Assembly: GCF_900120375.1 (NCBI RefSeq)
Contig: NZ_LT635480.1
Location: forward strand, 1,054,001 to 1,118,000
Length of the DNA stretch: 64,000 bases
Direction of reading: 5' to 3'
From: Ndongobacter massiliensis
Lineage (GTDB): Bacteria > Bacillota > Clostridia > Tissierellales > Peptoniphilaceae
The notes under the pieces are model-generated. The model was not told the DNA's origin, ran no database searches, and was given only the letters and a program-made list of their open reading frames with translations. Below, piece after piece: positions 53,784 through 62,243 of this stretch. Each line of letters opens with the position of its first letter. The first letter of the stretch is position 1. The position numbers and the translations under genes were made by a program.

Positions 53784-55259
53784 TTATCCCCGACCCATTA
53801 TGGATAGGATTCTTTCAAACATAAGCCGTGAATAGGTATCTTCATTGATCAAACTCTTCCAATCGAGGATATCTTCCGCGTCCGTCACTTCCTCCGGCAG
53901 CATCGGACTTCCGTCCTTTAGACTGATGGAAGGCGAGAACTCCAACACATCGTCTCGATATCGGATGGTGATCTTGCCATTGGGAGCTACGTCGCTTCTA
54001 TTTTGACAGATAAATGTGGTGCCGCTGCAGGAAATCGAATCCAAGAATGGATTGTCCACCTCTTTTAAATTTCCATCCTCGGAAATTTCCAATTCCTTTA
54101 GAGAAACCGATGCATTTTTGTACTTTGGAATGATTAGGTAATACTCCTCTCCGATTAGGTAAGGTCTATTGCCGTCCTCACTTTGTTTCATCGCAAGGAG
54201 CATCCTCGGATCTTCGTAATTGGAAAATACCGCGGTCCATGCATATAGTTTTACAAGGGGATCTTTCAAAGTAGTCTCGTCGAAGGCAGAACCCAAATAG
54301 ATGACAAAAGCTTTGTGATTTGGATCCTTCGGGTCGACGCCAAGCCTTCTCGCCATCCTTAGATACTCGTCGGAAATCGGGTTTGAATCAAATCGGTTTG
54401 ATCGAAGTTTCAAAATCGTCGGGCTCTGTCCCATCTCCGCACTGGTATATCGGGCAAAGATAAAGGTTGGCATACCCACTTCGTCGATAAAGATTTGGTG
54501 ACTCTTCGAATTGTAATTGTCCCATAGATCATTCAGAACCAGCCCCGTGCAGTTATTTAGATTATACAGATAGGAAGAATCGGTGACATCTCTATAGTAG
54601 ATATTTGTATCAATAGAGTGTTCTTCCCTCAAACTGTTTTCAATCATCCCCAAGATCTCGTCCTTTTCAACCCCAAAAGTCTTCATGAGCTCATCGTCAG
54701 CAATCAACTTGCCATCCGGAAGTGAAAAGTTAAACACCGTGAACTGGGGAAACGTGCCCTCCCAAATATTGGAGTTTTTAATCATGACACTCAACACATT
54801 CTCATCCTGATACACCGAAAAAGAAGCGTAAATTCCTGTATCAAAATCTTCCATATGCTTCTTATTGGTATCGTATAGATCTTTTATACTTTTGACCAGT
54901 TCATCGATCTCATCATTTGCCGCCTTGGCATCCTCAGAATCCAAAAGAATCCTGGGCACGTGGATACCGAAGTCATACCGCTTTGCAAAATCTAGGTGTT
55001 TTTCATCGACGAAATCCGTCCAAACCTCCCTGTCTTCTATATAGGAAGATAGGGAACCGATCTTTGCCCCGTCAACAGGTCTTAAATTTTCTGCCACTTT
55101 AGGAGCCGTCTTATTCGAATCTTCCACCATGGACACCACAGAATTTGCGTTACTTGTATCTTCCTTTTCCGCATTCGTTGCATTATTTTCCTTCTTGCAT
55201 CCGGAAAGGAGCACCGCTGCCGCCATAAAAATAATTAAAATTTTAGAATTTGTTTTCAT
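53784..55259 (-). CDS. Lipoprotein of unknown function (lower-GC gene)
   Basis: A 491-residue protein with a lipoprotein signal (MKTNSKILIIFMAAAVLLSGC, lipobox LLSGC) and a low-complexity Asn/Glu/Ser linker. I do not recognise a family. The mature part is mixed alpha/beta with many acidic residues and contains two similar helix-strand stretches around FGIHVPRILLDSEDAKAANDEI; it loosely resembles anti-sigma or DUF3298-like extracellular domains, but I cannot support a function. By eye it is ~40-45% GC with AT-ending codons, unlike its neighbours at over 50%. It has its own promoter and terminator, suggesting acquisition as a cassette. Confidence 0.8.
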   Translation of the reverse strand: MKTNSKILIIFMAAAVLLSGCKKENNATNAEKEDTSNANSVVSMVEDSNKTAPKVAENLRPVDGAKIGSLSSYIEDREVWTDFVDEKHLDFAKRYDFGIHVPRILLDSEDAKAANDEIDELVKSIKDLYDTNKKHMEDFDTGIYASFSVYQDENVLSVMIKNSNIWEGTFPQFTVFNFSLPDGKLIADDELMKTFGVEKDEILGMIENSLREEHSIDTNIYYRDVTDSSYLYNLNNCTGLVLNDLWDNYNSKSHQIFIDEVGMPTFIFARYTSAEMGQSPTILKLRSNRFDSNPISDEYLRMARRLGVDPKDPNHKAFVIYLGSAFDETTLKDPLVKLYAWTAVFSNYEDPRMLLAMKQSEDGNRPYLIGEEYYLIIPKYKNASVSLKELEISEDGNLKEVDNPFLDSISCSGTTFICQNRSDVAPNGKITIRYRDDVLEFSPSISLKDGSPMLPEEVTDAEDILDWKSLINEDTYSRLMFERILSIMGRG

Positions 55260-55302
55260 AGTGTCCCCTCACATAAACAATCGGCATCCACTTAAGTCAA
55301 TT

Positions 55303-55331
55303 ATAATATAGAAACCAACTTTCTACATCAA
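55303..55331 (-). promoter_or_regulatory. Promoter of lipoprotein gene
   Basis: -35 TTGATG (55326-55331), 17-bp spacer, -10 TATTAT (55303-55308); an alternative TATAAT overlaps at 55300-55305. The leader of ~40 nt ends in GAGGGG before the ATG. Confidence 0.6.
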
Positions 55332-55450
55332 TATAAAAAAATGAATTGATAAAAAAGCCATTAAGGAGGAAGCACATATCTCCAGGGGATTTTATGAAAA
55401 CTTTGCTTCGCATGAAGGAGGATGTTTCGGTATCGAGATAGGTTGAATGG
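55332..55450. other. AT-rich intergenic remnant with two ribosome-binding-site-like sequences
   Basis: Plus-strand AAGGAGGA at 55372-55379 and again at 55416-55423; ATG at 55394 opens a 15-codon frame (MKTLLRMKEDVSVSR) that stops at 55441. It looks like the decayed start of a former plus-strand gene or the edge of the transferred lipoprotein cassette. Nothing functional can be claimed. Confidence 0.3.
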
Positions 55451-55490
55451 AGCAAAAAAAATAAAACTTCCGCAGAAGCTTTATTTTATC
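55451..55490 (-). terminator. rpsT terminator
   Basis: Stem AAAATAAAGCTTC/GAAGTTTTATTTT with one mismatch and a 4-nt TGCG loop (55458-55487), followed by Ts on the minus strand. It lies 20 bp past the rpsT stop. Confidence 0.85.
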
Positions 55491-55508
55491 CGTCGTATTA
55501 AGAAATCG

Positions 55509-55775
55509 CTATTGCGCCACTGCATTCAATTTCCGCTGCAGACGGCTCACCTTGCGAGAAGCCATATTTTTTGAAACCGCGCTGGAGAGGGAAGCTCTTT
55601 TTAACTTGCGATCAATCACTTTCAGCAACTCCTGTGCCTGATCTGCCTCTTTCGCCTCAATGGCTGCATCAAATTTCTTGATGTAGGTCTTAATCTCCGA
55701 CTTCTTACTCTTATTGCGGATACGGTTGCGCTCCGCCACCAAAATGCGCTTCTTTGCCGATTTAATATTTGCCAT
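55509..55775 (-). CDS. rpsT: 30S ribosomal protein S20
   Basis: An 88-residue S20 protein: MANIKSAKKRILVAERNRIRNKS at the N-terminus and typical three-helix bundle ending MASRKVSRLQRKLNAVAQ. CGAGGAGGTG precedes the ATG. Monocistronic, with its own promoter and terminator. Confidence 0.97.
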   Translation of the reverse strand: MANIKSAKKRILVAERNRIRNKSKKSEIKTYIKKFDAAIEAKEADQAQELLKVIDRKLKRASLSSAVSKNMASRKVSRLQRKLNAVAQ

Positions 55776-55815
55776 TCACTCACCTCCTCGCACGGTCATT
55801 TTCGACTACCGAAGA

Positions 55816-55844
55816 ATTCTATCACATTTTTCAGGACCTCGCAA
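55816..55844 (-). promoter_or_regulatory. rpsT promoter
   Basis: -35 TTGCGA (55839-55844), 17-bp spacer, TGn-extended -10 TAGAAT (55816-55821), leaving a 40-nt leader. Confidence 0.7.
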
Positions 55845-55916
55845 GCGCGCCCCAGGTGAACCCTCGTTGTACCGGAATTTCCGTTACTCAAGTCGCGTTT
55901 CCCACGTTGCGGCGTT

Positions 55917-56249
55917 CTACTTTTTCTTTTCCGCTTTTTCTTCCCGCGCACGCTTCAAATCGCGTTGAATCAAATCGTCCAGCACCAACGCATAGCCCTC
56001 GGCACCCGACTGCAATGTCCGGTTTACCCGAGAAATTGTTGCCGTCGACGCTCCGGTGTCCATTTCAATCTCGTTGTACGTCTTGCGAACGCGCAGCAAT
56101 TTCGCCACCTGCAAACGTTGTGCAATCGAATTCAATTCGCGCGCCGTGCATACATCCAGAAAAAAGCGCTCGCACTCTTCATGCGTTTTCAACATCAAAA
56201 CCGCTTCGAAAAAGTCGTCCACTTGCGCCTTTAAACGATTATCAATCAC
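55917..56249 (-). CDS. YerC/YecD family TrpR-like regulator
   Basis: A 110-residue member of the TrpR-related YerC/YecD family. The helix-turn-helix segment is NSIAQRLQVAKLLRVRKTYNEIEMDTGASTATISRVNRTL. The target is unknown in general. It starts at a GTG at 56249, with AGGAGG upstream; consensus promoter lies 30 bp before. Confidence 0.9.
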   Translation of the reverse strand: MIDNRLKAQVDDFFEAVLMLKTHEECERFFLDVCTARELNSIAQRLQVAKLLRVRKTYNEIEMDTGASTATISRVNRTLQSGAEGYALVLDDLIQRDLKRAREEKAEKKK

Positions 56250-56279
56250 TTTTCGCCTCCTAATAAATTAATCGTTTTC

Positions 56280-56308
56280 ATGTTACTGTAGCTTTTGTAG
56301 AATGTCAA
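56280..56308 (-). promoter_or_regulatory. Promoter of YerC-like gene
   Basis: Perfect -35 TTGACA (56303-56308), 17-bp spacer, -10 TAACAT (56280-56285). Confidence 0.8.
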
Positions 56309-56353
56309 GCAAAATTCTTCTACGTAGTACCGTGTTCCATGGAATAATCCCCC

Positions 56354-56394
56354 AAAAAAAGAGTGCCCGCCCCGATCATGCGGCCACCCTTTTC
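56354..56394 (-). terminator. Terminator after formyltransferase-like gene
   Basis: Extended stem with one mismatch (AAAAGGGTGGCCGC paired with the GGGCACTCTTTT side) followed by T7 on the minus strand. It closes the ileS unit. Confidence 0.7.
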
Positions 56395-56406
56395 AAAATT
56401 TGCAGT

Positions 56407-57030
56407 CTATTGGAAAAACACATTTCCATTTCCATCAATCCCCGTACGCCGTTCCAATACGGAAATCAGAACATTTTGCACGAGATAGCTTTCCGCCTTC
56501 TTCACGCGCTGATGAATTTTGACTACGCTGTCATCGTCAAATACCGGAACTGTCTCCCGCCGAAGAATCGGATAGGTTTCCGGTTGTCCCGATTGCAGCA
56601 GAAGGGCCATGCACCCCGCCCGGGTTTCATGCCGCTCATGGACATCCATGGCCGCGCGAATGCCCGCATCTGCCCGGTGCATATGCGCCCGCTCCAACGA
56701 AGGATGAAAGGCGACAATATGCGGAGAAAACTCGCGGATAAAAAAGTCCGGCAACGACATTCCGAAATCCAAGAGTACAAGCAAATCGATATGGGCGGCG
56801 CGCAATCGGTCCTTTAAGGCGCCAAAAAAAGCGTCGGTCGAGTCGTACTTCTTCGGATCGTAATACAGGTACTCAATGCCGGCATCCCGCGCGCGTGTCA
56901 GGCAGGAAGCACGCCCTGTCGTTCCCACAACAAAGGAAAGGCGCGCTAAAATCAGGTGATCCACGCAGGCGTCAATGACGGTCTGCATACCCGTTCCGTC
57001 ATCCGTTAGAAAGACGGCGATTTTTTTCAT
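56407..57030 (-). CDS. Formyltransferase-fold protein, degenerate PurN paralogue
   Basis: A 207-residue protein collinear with phosphoribosylglycinamide formyltransferase: MKKIAVFLTDDGTGMQTVIDAC at the N-terminus, HPSLERAHMHRADAGIRAAM in the middle, VPVFDDDSVVKIHQRV at the end. The catalytic His is kept (His109 in FHPS), but the Asn two residues before it is Ala (Ala107), and the Asp-containing loop (VDxGxDxGPI in PurN) reads QSGQPETYPIL. It therefore probably does not transfer formyl groups by the PurN mechanism. It lies 34 bp after ileS and may be co-transcribed with it. Confidence 0.75.
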   Translation of the reverse strand: MKKIAVFLTDDGTGMQTVIDACVDHLILARLSFVVGTTGRASCLTRARDAGIEYLYYDPKKYDSTDAFFGALKDRLRAAHIDLLVLLDFGMSLPDFFIREFSPHIVAFHPSLERAHMHRADAGIRAAMDVHERHETRAGCMALLLQSGQPETYPILRRETVPVFDDDSVVKIHQRVKKAESYLVQNVLISVLERRTGIDGNGNVFFQ

Positions 57031-57064
57031 CTCTGCCCCCTATTCCCAGCCGTTTTCTGCTGTC

Positions 57065-60000
57065 TTACTGCATTTTTTCCGTAACAAAGCGAACCGGATG
57101 CCCATTTAAGCCCACCGCTTCCGCCGAACCGAGAACCGCATCCGACTCCGGAACCTGTCGGATGGAAAGCGCCAGTGTTTCCGAAGCAATCGTATCTTTC
57201 CACAATTCCAATGCCTGGGCAACCACGTCCTCCGCGGCATAACAAATTGCGATGCGATCCGTCACTTCATAGCCGCTCGTGCGTCGCTGCTGCTGCACTT
57301 TGGACACAAACTCGCGCATAAAGCCTTCCGCAATCAGGTCTTCATCCAATGTCGTATCCAAAACCACACTCACACCTTCATCCATCGCGACATCAAAGCC
57401 TTCCTTGGCACGATAGGTTGCCAGCACATATTCTTTCGGCACGGTGCGCATTTCACCGCCCACTTCCAGCTGTGCGGTCCCCGCGGAGAGTTCTCTAAGA
57501 AATGCGTGCGGTTCCACCTGCGCGAGCGCCTTCGCAAAATCCCGCATGGCCGCGCCCAAAACCGGACCGGCCACACGATAGTCGGGTTTCAAGGTGATTT
57601 CCAAAAATTCATCAATTTTAGAAGAAAAGACCACTTGCTTTACATTCAGTTCTTCCTGAATCAGACCGCTCAAATCTCCGATCAATGCTTCATATTGTGC
57701 ATCGACGAGAATTTCGGAAAGCGGTTGACGCACCTTGATGCGCGCTTCTTCGCGGGACGCGCGCCCGAGATTGACGATTTTTCGCACGAGATCCATTTTG
57801 TTTTCCAGAGTTTCATTGTGCCACTCCCCCGGAACTTCTTCAAAGGTCTCAATATGCACCGAGGCCATCGCCTGATCCCCGAGCAGATTCAAATACAATT
57901 CTTCCGCGAGGAATGGCGTAATCGGTGCGATGATTTTTGCCAATCCGACCAGCACCTCCCACGTCGTGCGGAAGACCGACAACGTGTCCGCATTGTTCTC
58001 CGAAGACCAAAAGCGCCGACGGTTGCGACGGATATACCAATTGGAGACATCTTCGACGACAAAGTCGGACAGGGCGCGCACGACTTTCGTATATTCAAAG
58101 CGCTCCATTTCCCTGTCATAAAAATCGCGCAGCGATGCGTAGCGGCTGAGCAGCCAACGATCAATCTCCGGACGCTCTTCAAACGGAATATCGAGTTCGC
58201 GCGGATCGAGCTCATTCGTATTGGCGTAGAGAGCGAATAGGGCATATACGTTTTTCACCGTGCGGAAGAACTTCGCATTCACTTCTTTGAGACCAGCCAC
58301 ATCAAAGCGCGTCGGCACCCATGGCGGGGAGACGTACAATGAATAAAAACGCACGGCATCCGCACTGAAGCGGTCAAACATCTCAAAGGGATTGAGCGTG
58401 TTGCCGACCGATTTCGACATTTTCTTGCCGTCTTTGTCCAAAACAAGGTCGTTGACTAAGACATTTTTGTACGGAGAAATGCCCTTGTACAGCGTGGAGA
58501 TGGCCATGAGCGAGTAAAACCAGCCCCGCGTCTGATCAATGCCTTCGCAGATGAAGTCTGCGGGAAAGCGCTGTTCGAAATCCTCCCGGTGTTCAAAGGG
58601 ATAGTGCCACTGTGCAAACGGCATCGCGCCGGAATCGAACCAGACATCGATGACATCCGACTCGCGCGTCATACGCCCGCCGCAGGAGCAGCGCAGGTGC
58701 ACGTCGTCCACATAGGGGCGGTGCAGATCAATGGAGGCGTCAATCGGCTCAATCGCGCGCTCCACCAATTCCTCGCGGGACCCGATCGCATGAACGTGCC
58801 CACACTCTTCGCATACCCACAGATTCAGTGGCGTACCCCAGTAACGGGAACGGGAGATTGCCCAGTCGTTGAGATTTTCCAGCCAGTTTCCAAAACGCTT
58901 TTCCCCGACAAAGGGCGGGAACCAGTTCACACCATTATTGTTGGCAACCAACTGCTCCTTGTACTTCGTCACTTCAATGTACCAGGACGGTTTGGAATAA
59001 TAGATCAACGGCGTATGGCAGCGCCAGCAATGCGGATAATTATGTGTCAACTTCTGCCTGGAGTACAATTTTCCCTGTTCGCGCAAATAGACAATGATAT
59101 CCGGATCCGCATCCATGACGAAACGTCCCGCGTAGGGGCCTTCCGTAAATTTCCCGTCGTCACCCACGGGCGAAACGAGTGGGAGGTCATAACGCCGACC
59201 GGTATTGTAGTCGTCCTCACCGAATGCCGGCGCCGTGTGGACAATGCCCGTACCGTCTTCGGTGGTTACATACTCGGCACAGGTGACAAAAAACGCCTTG
59301 CCGGGAACGGAAATAAAGGGCAGCAGCTGTTCATATTCCATGTATTCCAAATCGCGACCCTTCATGCGCTCCAAAATCTCATAGGGTCCGAACTCTTCCT
59401 TCAAAACAGCATCTTTTAACGCATCCGCGACATAATAAATTTCATCGTTTTGCCGCACGCGCACATATTCCACATCGGGGTGAACGGTCAACGCCACATT
59501 GGAGGGCAAGGTCCACGGCGTGGTCGTCCAGGCGAGGAAAAATTCGTTGTCACGCCCCTTGACCGGGAATTTTACCACTACCGTGACGACGTCGTCTTCC
59601 TGATACCCCTGTGCGACCTCATGCGAAGCCAAGCCCGTTCCGCAGCGCGGGCAGTAGGGCAAGATCTTTGCACCTTTGTAGAGCAGCCCCTTTTCAAAGA
59701 AATCTTTCAAGAGGTGCCACTCGGTTTCAATATAGTCATTTTCCAGCGTGACATACGGGTGCTCCATATCCGCTAAAAACGCCATGCGTTTGGACATTTC
59801 CGTCCATTGGTCGCGGTAGCGAAAAACGGAATCGCGGCACCTTTTATTAAAGGCCTTAATGCCATACGCCTCAATGCCCTTTTTATCGTTGAGATGGAGC
59901 TCTTTTTCGACTTCAATTTCCACCGGCAGCCCGTGCGTGTCCCATCCGGCCTTGCGTTTGACCTGGTAACCGCGCATGGTTTTATACCGGCACGTCATAT

Positions 60001-60196
60001 CCTTCAACGTGCGAGAAATCACGTGATGAATGCCGGGGTTTCCGTTTGCCGTCGGCGGTCCGTCAAAAAAGACATAGGAAGGGCAGCCTTCCCGCGCCTC
60101 CACTGATTGACGCAGCAAATCCTCTTCTTCCCATTTCTGCGCCAACCGGGCTTCCATTTGCTGTGCCGATTCCTTTGAAAAATCATAAAATTTCAT
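57065..60196 (-). CDS. ileS: Isoleucyl-tRNA synthetase, type 2 (IleS2) with GIHH motif
   Basis: A 1043-residue class I synthetase. GWDTHGLPVEIEVEKEL, the KMSKS loop (DKDGKKMSKSVG), a full editing domain (TTPWTLPSNVALTVHPD) and the large C-terminal region mark the eukaryote-like IleS2 type. The first signature, normally HIGH, reads GIHH at residues 55-58, with first and third positions swapped relative to HxGH. This variant has been described in bacterial IleS2 proteins with extreme mupirocin resistance, so the same property is expected here. No T-box leader: only 74 bp separate it from the upstream gene. Confidence 0.96.
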   Translation of the reverse strand: MKFYDFSKESAQQMEARLAQKWEEEDLLRQSVEAREGCPSYVFFDGPPTANGNPGIHHVISRTLKDMTCRYKTMRGYQVKRKAGWDTHGLPVEIEVEKELHLNDKKGIEAYGIKAFNKRCRDSVFRYRDQWTEMSKRMAFLADMEHPYVTLENDYIETEWHLLKDFFEKGLLYKGAKILPYCPRCGTGLASHEVAQGYQEDDVVTVVVKFPVKGRDNEFFLAWTTTPWTLPSNVALTVHPDVEYVRVRQNDEIYYVADALKDAVLKEEFGPYEILERMKGRDLEYMEYEQLLPFISVPGKAFFVTCAEYVTTEDGTGIVHTAPAFGEDDYNTGRRYDLPLVSPVGDDGKFTEGPYAGRFVMDADPDIIVYLREQGKLYSRQKLTHNYPHCWRCHTPLIYYSKPSWYIEVTKYKEQLVANNNGVNWFPPFVGEKRFGNWLENLNDWAISRSRYWGTPLNLWVCEECGHVHAIGSREELVERAIEPIDASIDLHRPYVDDVHLRCSCGGRMTRESDVIDVWFDSGAMPFAQWHYPFEHREDFEQRFPADFICEGIDQTRGWFYSLMAISTLYKGISPYKNVLVNDLVLDKDGKKMSKSVGNTLNPFEMFDRFSADAVRFYSLYVSPPWVPTRFDVAGLKEVNAKFFRTVKNVYALFALYANTNELDPRELDIPFEERPEIDRWLLSRYASLRDFYDREMERFEYTKVVRALSDFVVEDVSNWYIRRNRRRFWSSENNADTLSVFRTTWEVLVGLAKIIAPITPFLAEELYLNLLGDQAMASVHIETFEEVPGEWHNETLENKMDLVRKIVNLGRASREEARIKVRQPLSEILVDAQYEALIGDLSGLIQEELNVKQVVFSSKIDEFLEITLKPDYRVAGPVLGAAMRDFAKALAQVEPHAFLRELSAGTAQLEVGGEMRTVPKEYVLATYRAKEGFDVAMDEGVSVVLDTTLDEDLIAEGFMREFVSKVQQQRRTSGYEVTDRIAICYAAEDVVAQALELWKDTIASETLALSIRQVPESDAVLGSAEAVGLNGHPVRFVTEKMQ

Positions 60197-60269
60197 TCCA
60201 CGCTCCGCTTCTTTTTCTACCCAAGTCCCCGTCGACCGACGAAAAACTTGTTTGCTTCCATTCTCTCAA

Positions 60270-61466
60270 TTATTGCAATGCCGCTGCCGCCGCATGCGCG
60301 CTCGCCCACGCCCAGTGCAAATTGTAGCCGCCGCATTCTCCTTGCACATCTAAAACTTCGCCGACAAAGTACAAACCCGAAACCAGACGGGATTCCAATG
60401 TCTGCGGGTCCACCTGTTCGGTGGAAATGCCGCCACAGGTTACCTGCCCGCGATCTTTCTTGCGACTACCCGTAATTTCCAACGAAAAGTGCTTTGTCCA
60501 ATGCACCGCCTGCCTCCATACGTCTTTCGTCTTTTCTCGGGCCATGCGCCGCAAAACCACATCGAGGAGCGGCTCTTGTAGCGAACCGCCCAGAACTTCC
60601 CTCACGTCCCAGTTTGAATGCGCCTTCTGTACACGCTGAAAGAACGAAAGCAGTGCCGTTTCCTCCACATCCGGATAGAAATCCAATTCCACAAAACAGC
60701 GTGCACCGCTTTGCAGCCGCTCCAGACAACGGTTCGAGGCCTTCAAGGCGACGATTCCGGAAAGACAGCCCCCGGCAAACAAGACATCTCCGGTGTACGA
60801 AAATTCACTGTCGCTCGCTTCCTCCGGGCACAACGTCAAGCGCATCGCGCGACGCAGTCCCGCAAGCCGGGTACATAAATCGGGTTCGCTCGTCGTCAGC
60901 GCAACAATGCCCGGATGCAAGGGGGTGATCGTATGCCCCAAGTCTTTTACCAACCGATACGCGGGACTAAATACCCCTTTTGCCGTATAGGCGCCGCCCG
61001 TTGCCACCACGACACGCTCCGCAGTTCGCTCGCCCTGCGACGTATCGAAGCAAAAGCCTTTTTTCAGATTTTTCACCGTCTCTTCCAAATGGAAGACGAC
61101 GCCGGCGTTTTCCGCCCAATGCTGCAAAGTACGAACAACGGTCTTCGCATCCATCGCATAGGGATAGGTCATGCCGCTTTTCAGCGTTTTGGACAACAAC
61201 CCCAGCCGCTTAAAAAAAAGGACCGCCTCCCGCGCGCCGAAGGTACGCAGCGTCGGCTCGACAAAGGATGCCGTTCCGCCCGTATAGAAACGCGTCTCCA
61301 TCGTTTCGTTCGTAAAATTACAACGCCCGTTTCCGCTGGCAAGCACCTTTTGGAGCAGGCTGTGCGCTTCATACAGATGTACCTCGCGCCCCACCTCCGC
61401 CAGCAATGCGGCGCAAGTCAGTCCGGCGGCGCCCCCGCCGATTACGGCGATGCGATTTGGCTTCAT
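60270..61466 (-). CDS. HI0933/YhiN-family flavoprotein
   Basis: A 398-residue FAD-dependent oxidoreductase of the YhiN/HI0933 family, whose reaction is unsettled. The N-terminal fold is IAVIGGGAAGLTCAALLAEVG; the family motif SGNGRCNFTN and the C-terminal GLYFVGEVLDVQGECGGYNLHWAWASA are present. TGGAGG before the ATG at 61466 sets the start; the frame continues to 61556 without a site and into nth. Confidence 0.9.
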   Translation of the reverse strand: MKPNRIAVIGGGAAGLTCAALLAEVGREVHLYEAHSLLQKVLASGNGRCNFTNETMETRFYTGGTASFVEPTLRTFGAREAVLFFKRLGLLSKTLKSGMTYPYAMDAKTVVRTLQHWAENAGVVFHLEETVKNLKKGFCFDTSQGERTAERVVVATGGAYTAKGVFSPAYRLVKDLGHTITPLHPGIVALTTSEPDLCTRLAGLRRAMRLTLCPEEASDSEFSYTGDVLFAGGCLSGIVALKASNRCLERLQSGARCFVELDFYPDVEETALLSFFQRVQKAHSNWDVREVLGGSLQEPLLDVVLRRMAREKTKDVWRQAVHWTKHFSLEITGSRKKDRGQVTCGGISTEQVDPQTLESRLVSGLYFVGEVLDVQGECGGYNLHWAWASAHAAAAALQ

Positions 61467-61489
61467 AATGCCTCCATTTGAGTATAGTA

Positions 61490-62155
61490 TCACAATTCCT
61501 CCGACTGCGAAATTGTCCTCCCGCCATAAAAAAGGCATGACGCGCGCACGGCACATTCTTCACACAGCGGTTTGCGGGCGCGACACACATAACGGCCTTG
61601 AAAAATCAAACGGTGATGTGCCTGATTCCACAGATTTTCCGGCAAAATGCGACGCAAATCGCGTTCACAGCTTTCCACATCCTTGCTCCGCGACAGCCCG
61701 ATGCGATTCGATACGCGAAATACATGCGTATCGACGGCAATCGCCGGTACCCCGAATGCATTGGACAATACGACATTGGCCGTCTTTCGCCCCACGCCCG
61801 GCAAGTTCATCAGCGCTTCTCGGGTATCAGGCACTTTGCCGTCGTACTGCTCGACTAAAATGCGCGCCGTCGCGCGAATATTTTTCCCTTTGGTGCGATA
61901 GAGTCCCACTTCACGAATGGCCTCCTGCACTTCTTCCAGTGGTGCCTGCGCCAACGCCTGCGGCGTCGGGTATTTCGGAAACAGAGTGCGCGTCGTCTGA
62001 TTGACGCGCACGTCCGTACACTGCGCGGAAAGAATCGTCGCAATTAAAAGTTCATACGGATTTTTGTGCGCCAACTCACAATGTGCGTCGGGAAAAGCGA
62101 CGCCCAGTGCTTCAATCACCGCAATACTCGCATCCTGGGAAAGCGGATTGGACAT
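61490..62155 (-). CDS. nth: Endonuclease III
   Basis: A 221-residue bifunctional DNA glycosylase/AP lyase for oxidised pyrimidines. Helix-hairpin-helix LPGVGRKTANVV with catalytic Lys124, catalytic Asp142 in VDTHVFR, and 4Fe-4S cysteines 191, 198, 201 and 207. AGAAAGGAG precedes the ATG. It is divergent from rodA. Confidence 0.95.
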   Translation of the reverse strand: MSNPLSQDASIAVIEALGVAFPDAHCELAHKNPYELLIATILSAQCTDVRVNQTTRTLFPKYPTPQALAQAPLEEVQEAIREVGLYRTKGKNIRATARILVEQYDGKVPDTREALMNLPGVGRKTANVVLSNAFGVPAIAVDTHVFRVSNRIGLSRSKDVESCERDLRRILPENLWNQAHHRLIFQGRYVCRARKPLCEECAVRASCLFYGGRTISQSEEL

Positions 62156-62201
62156 AGCAACTCCTTTCTTCGCCCGCTAAACGGACGGGCGGGAAACTGA
62201 T

Positions 62202-62207
62202 ATAATG
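62202..62207 (+). promoter_or_regulatory. -10 of rodA promoter
   Basis: TATAAT with a TGn extension (TGATATAAT, from 62199), 37 bp before the start codon. The -35 region (TAAACG) is weak. Confidence 0.6.
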
Positions 62208-62217
62208 GCAAGAAAGA

Positions 62218-62223
62218 TTATAC
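62218..62223 (-). promoter_or_regulatory. -10 of nth promoter
   Basis: TATAAT on the minus strand (GGTATAATC), 63 bp before the nth start. It lies only 10 bp from the divergent rodA -10, so the two promoters overlap. Confidence 0.5.
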
Positions 62224-62243
62224 CATGTACGAAAGAGGCTCTT

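Noticed and set aside
60197-60269. T-box leader before ileS
   Set aside because: Only 74 bp are available and no T-box sequence or specifier hairpin is present.
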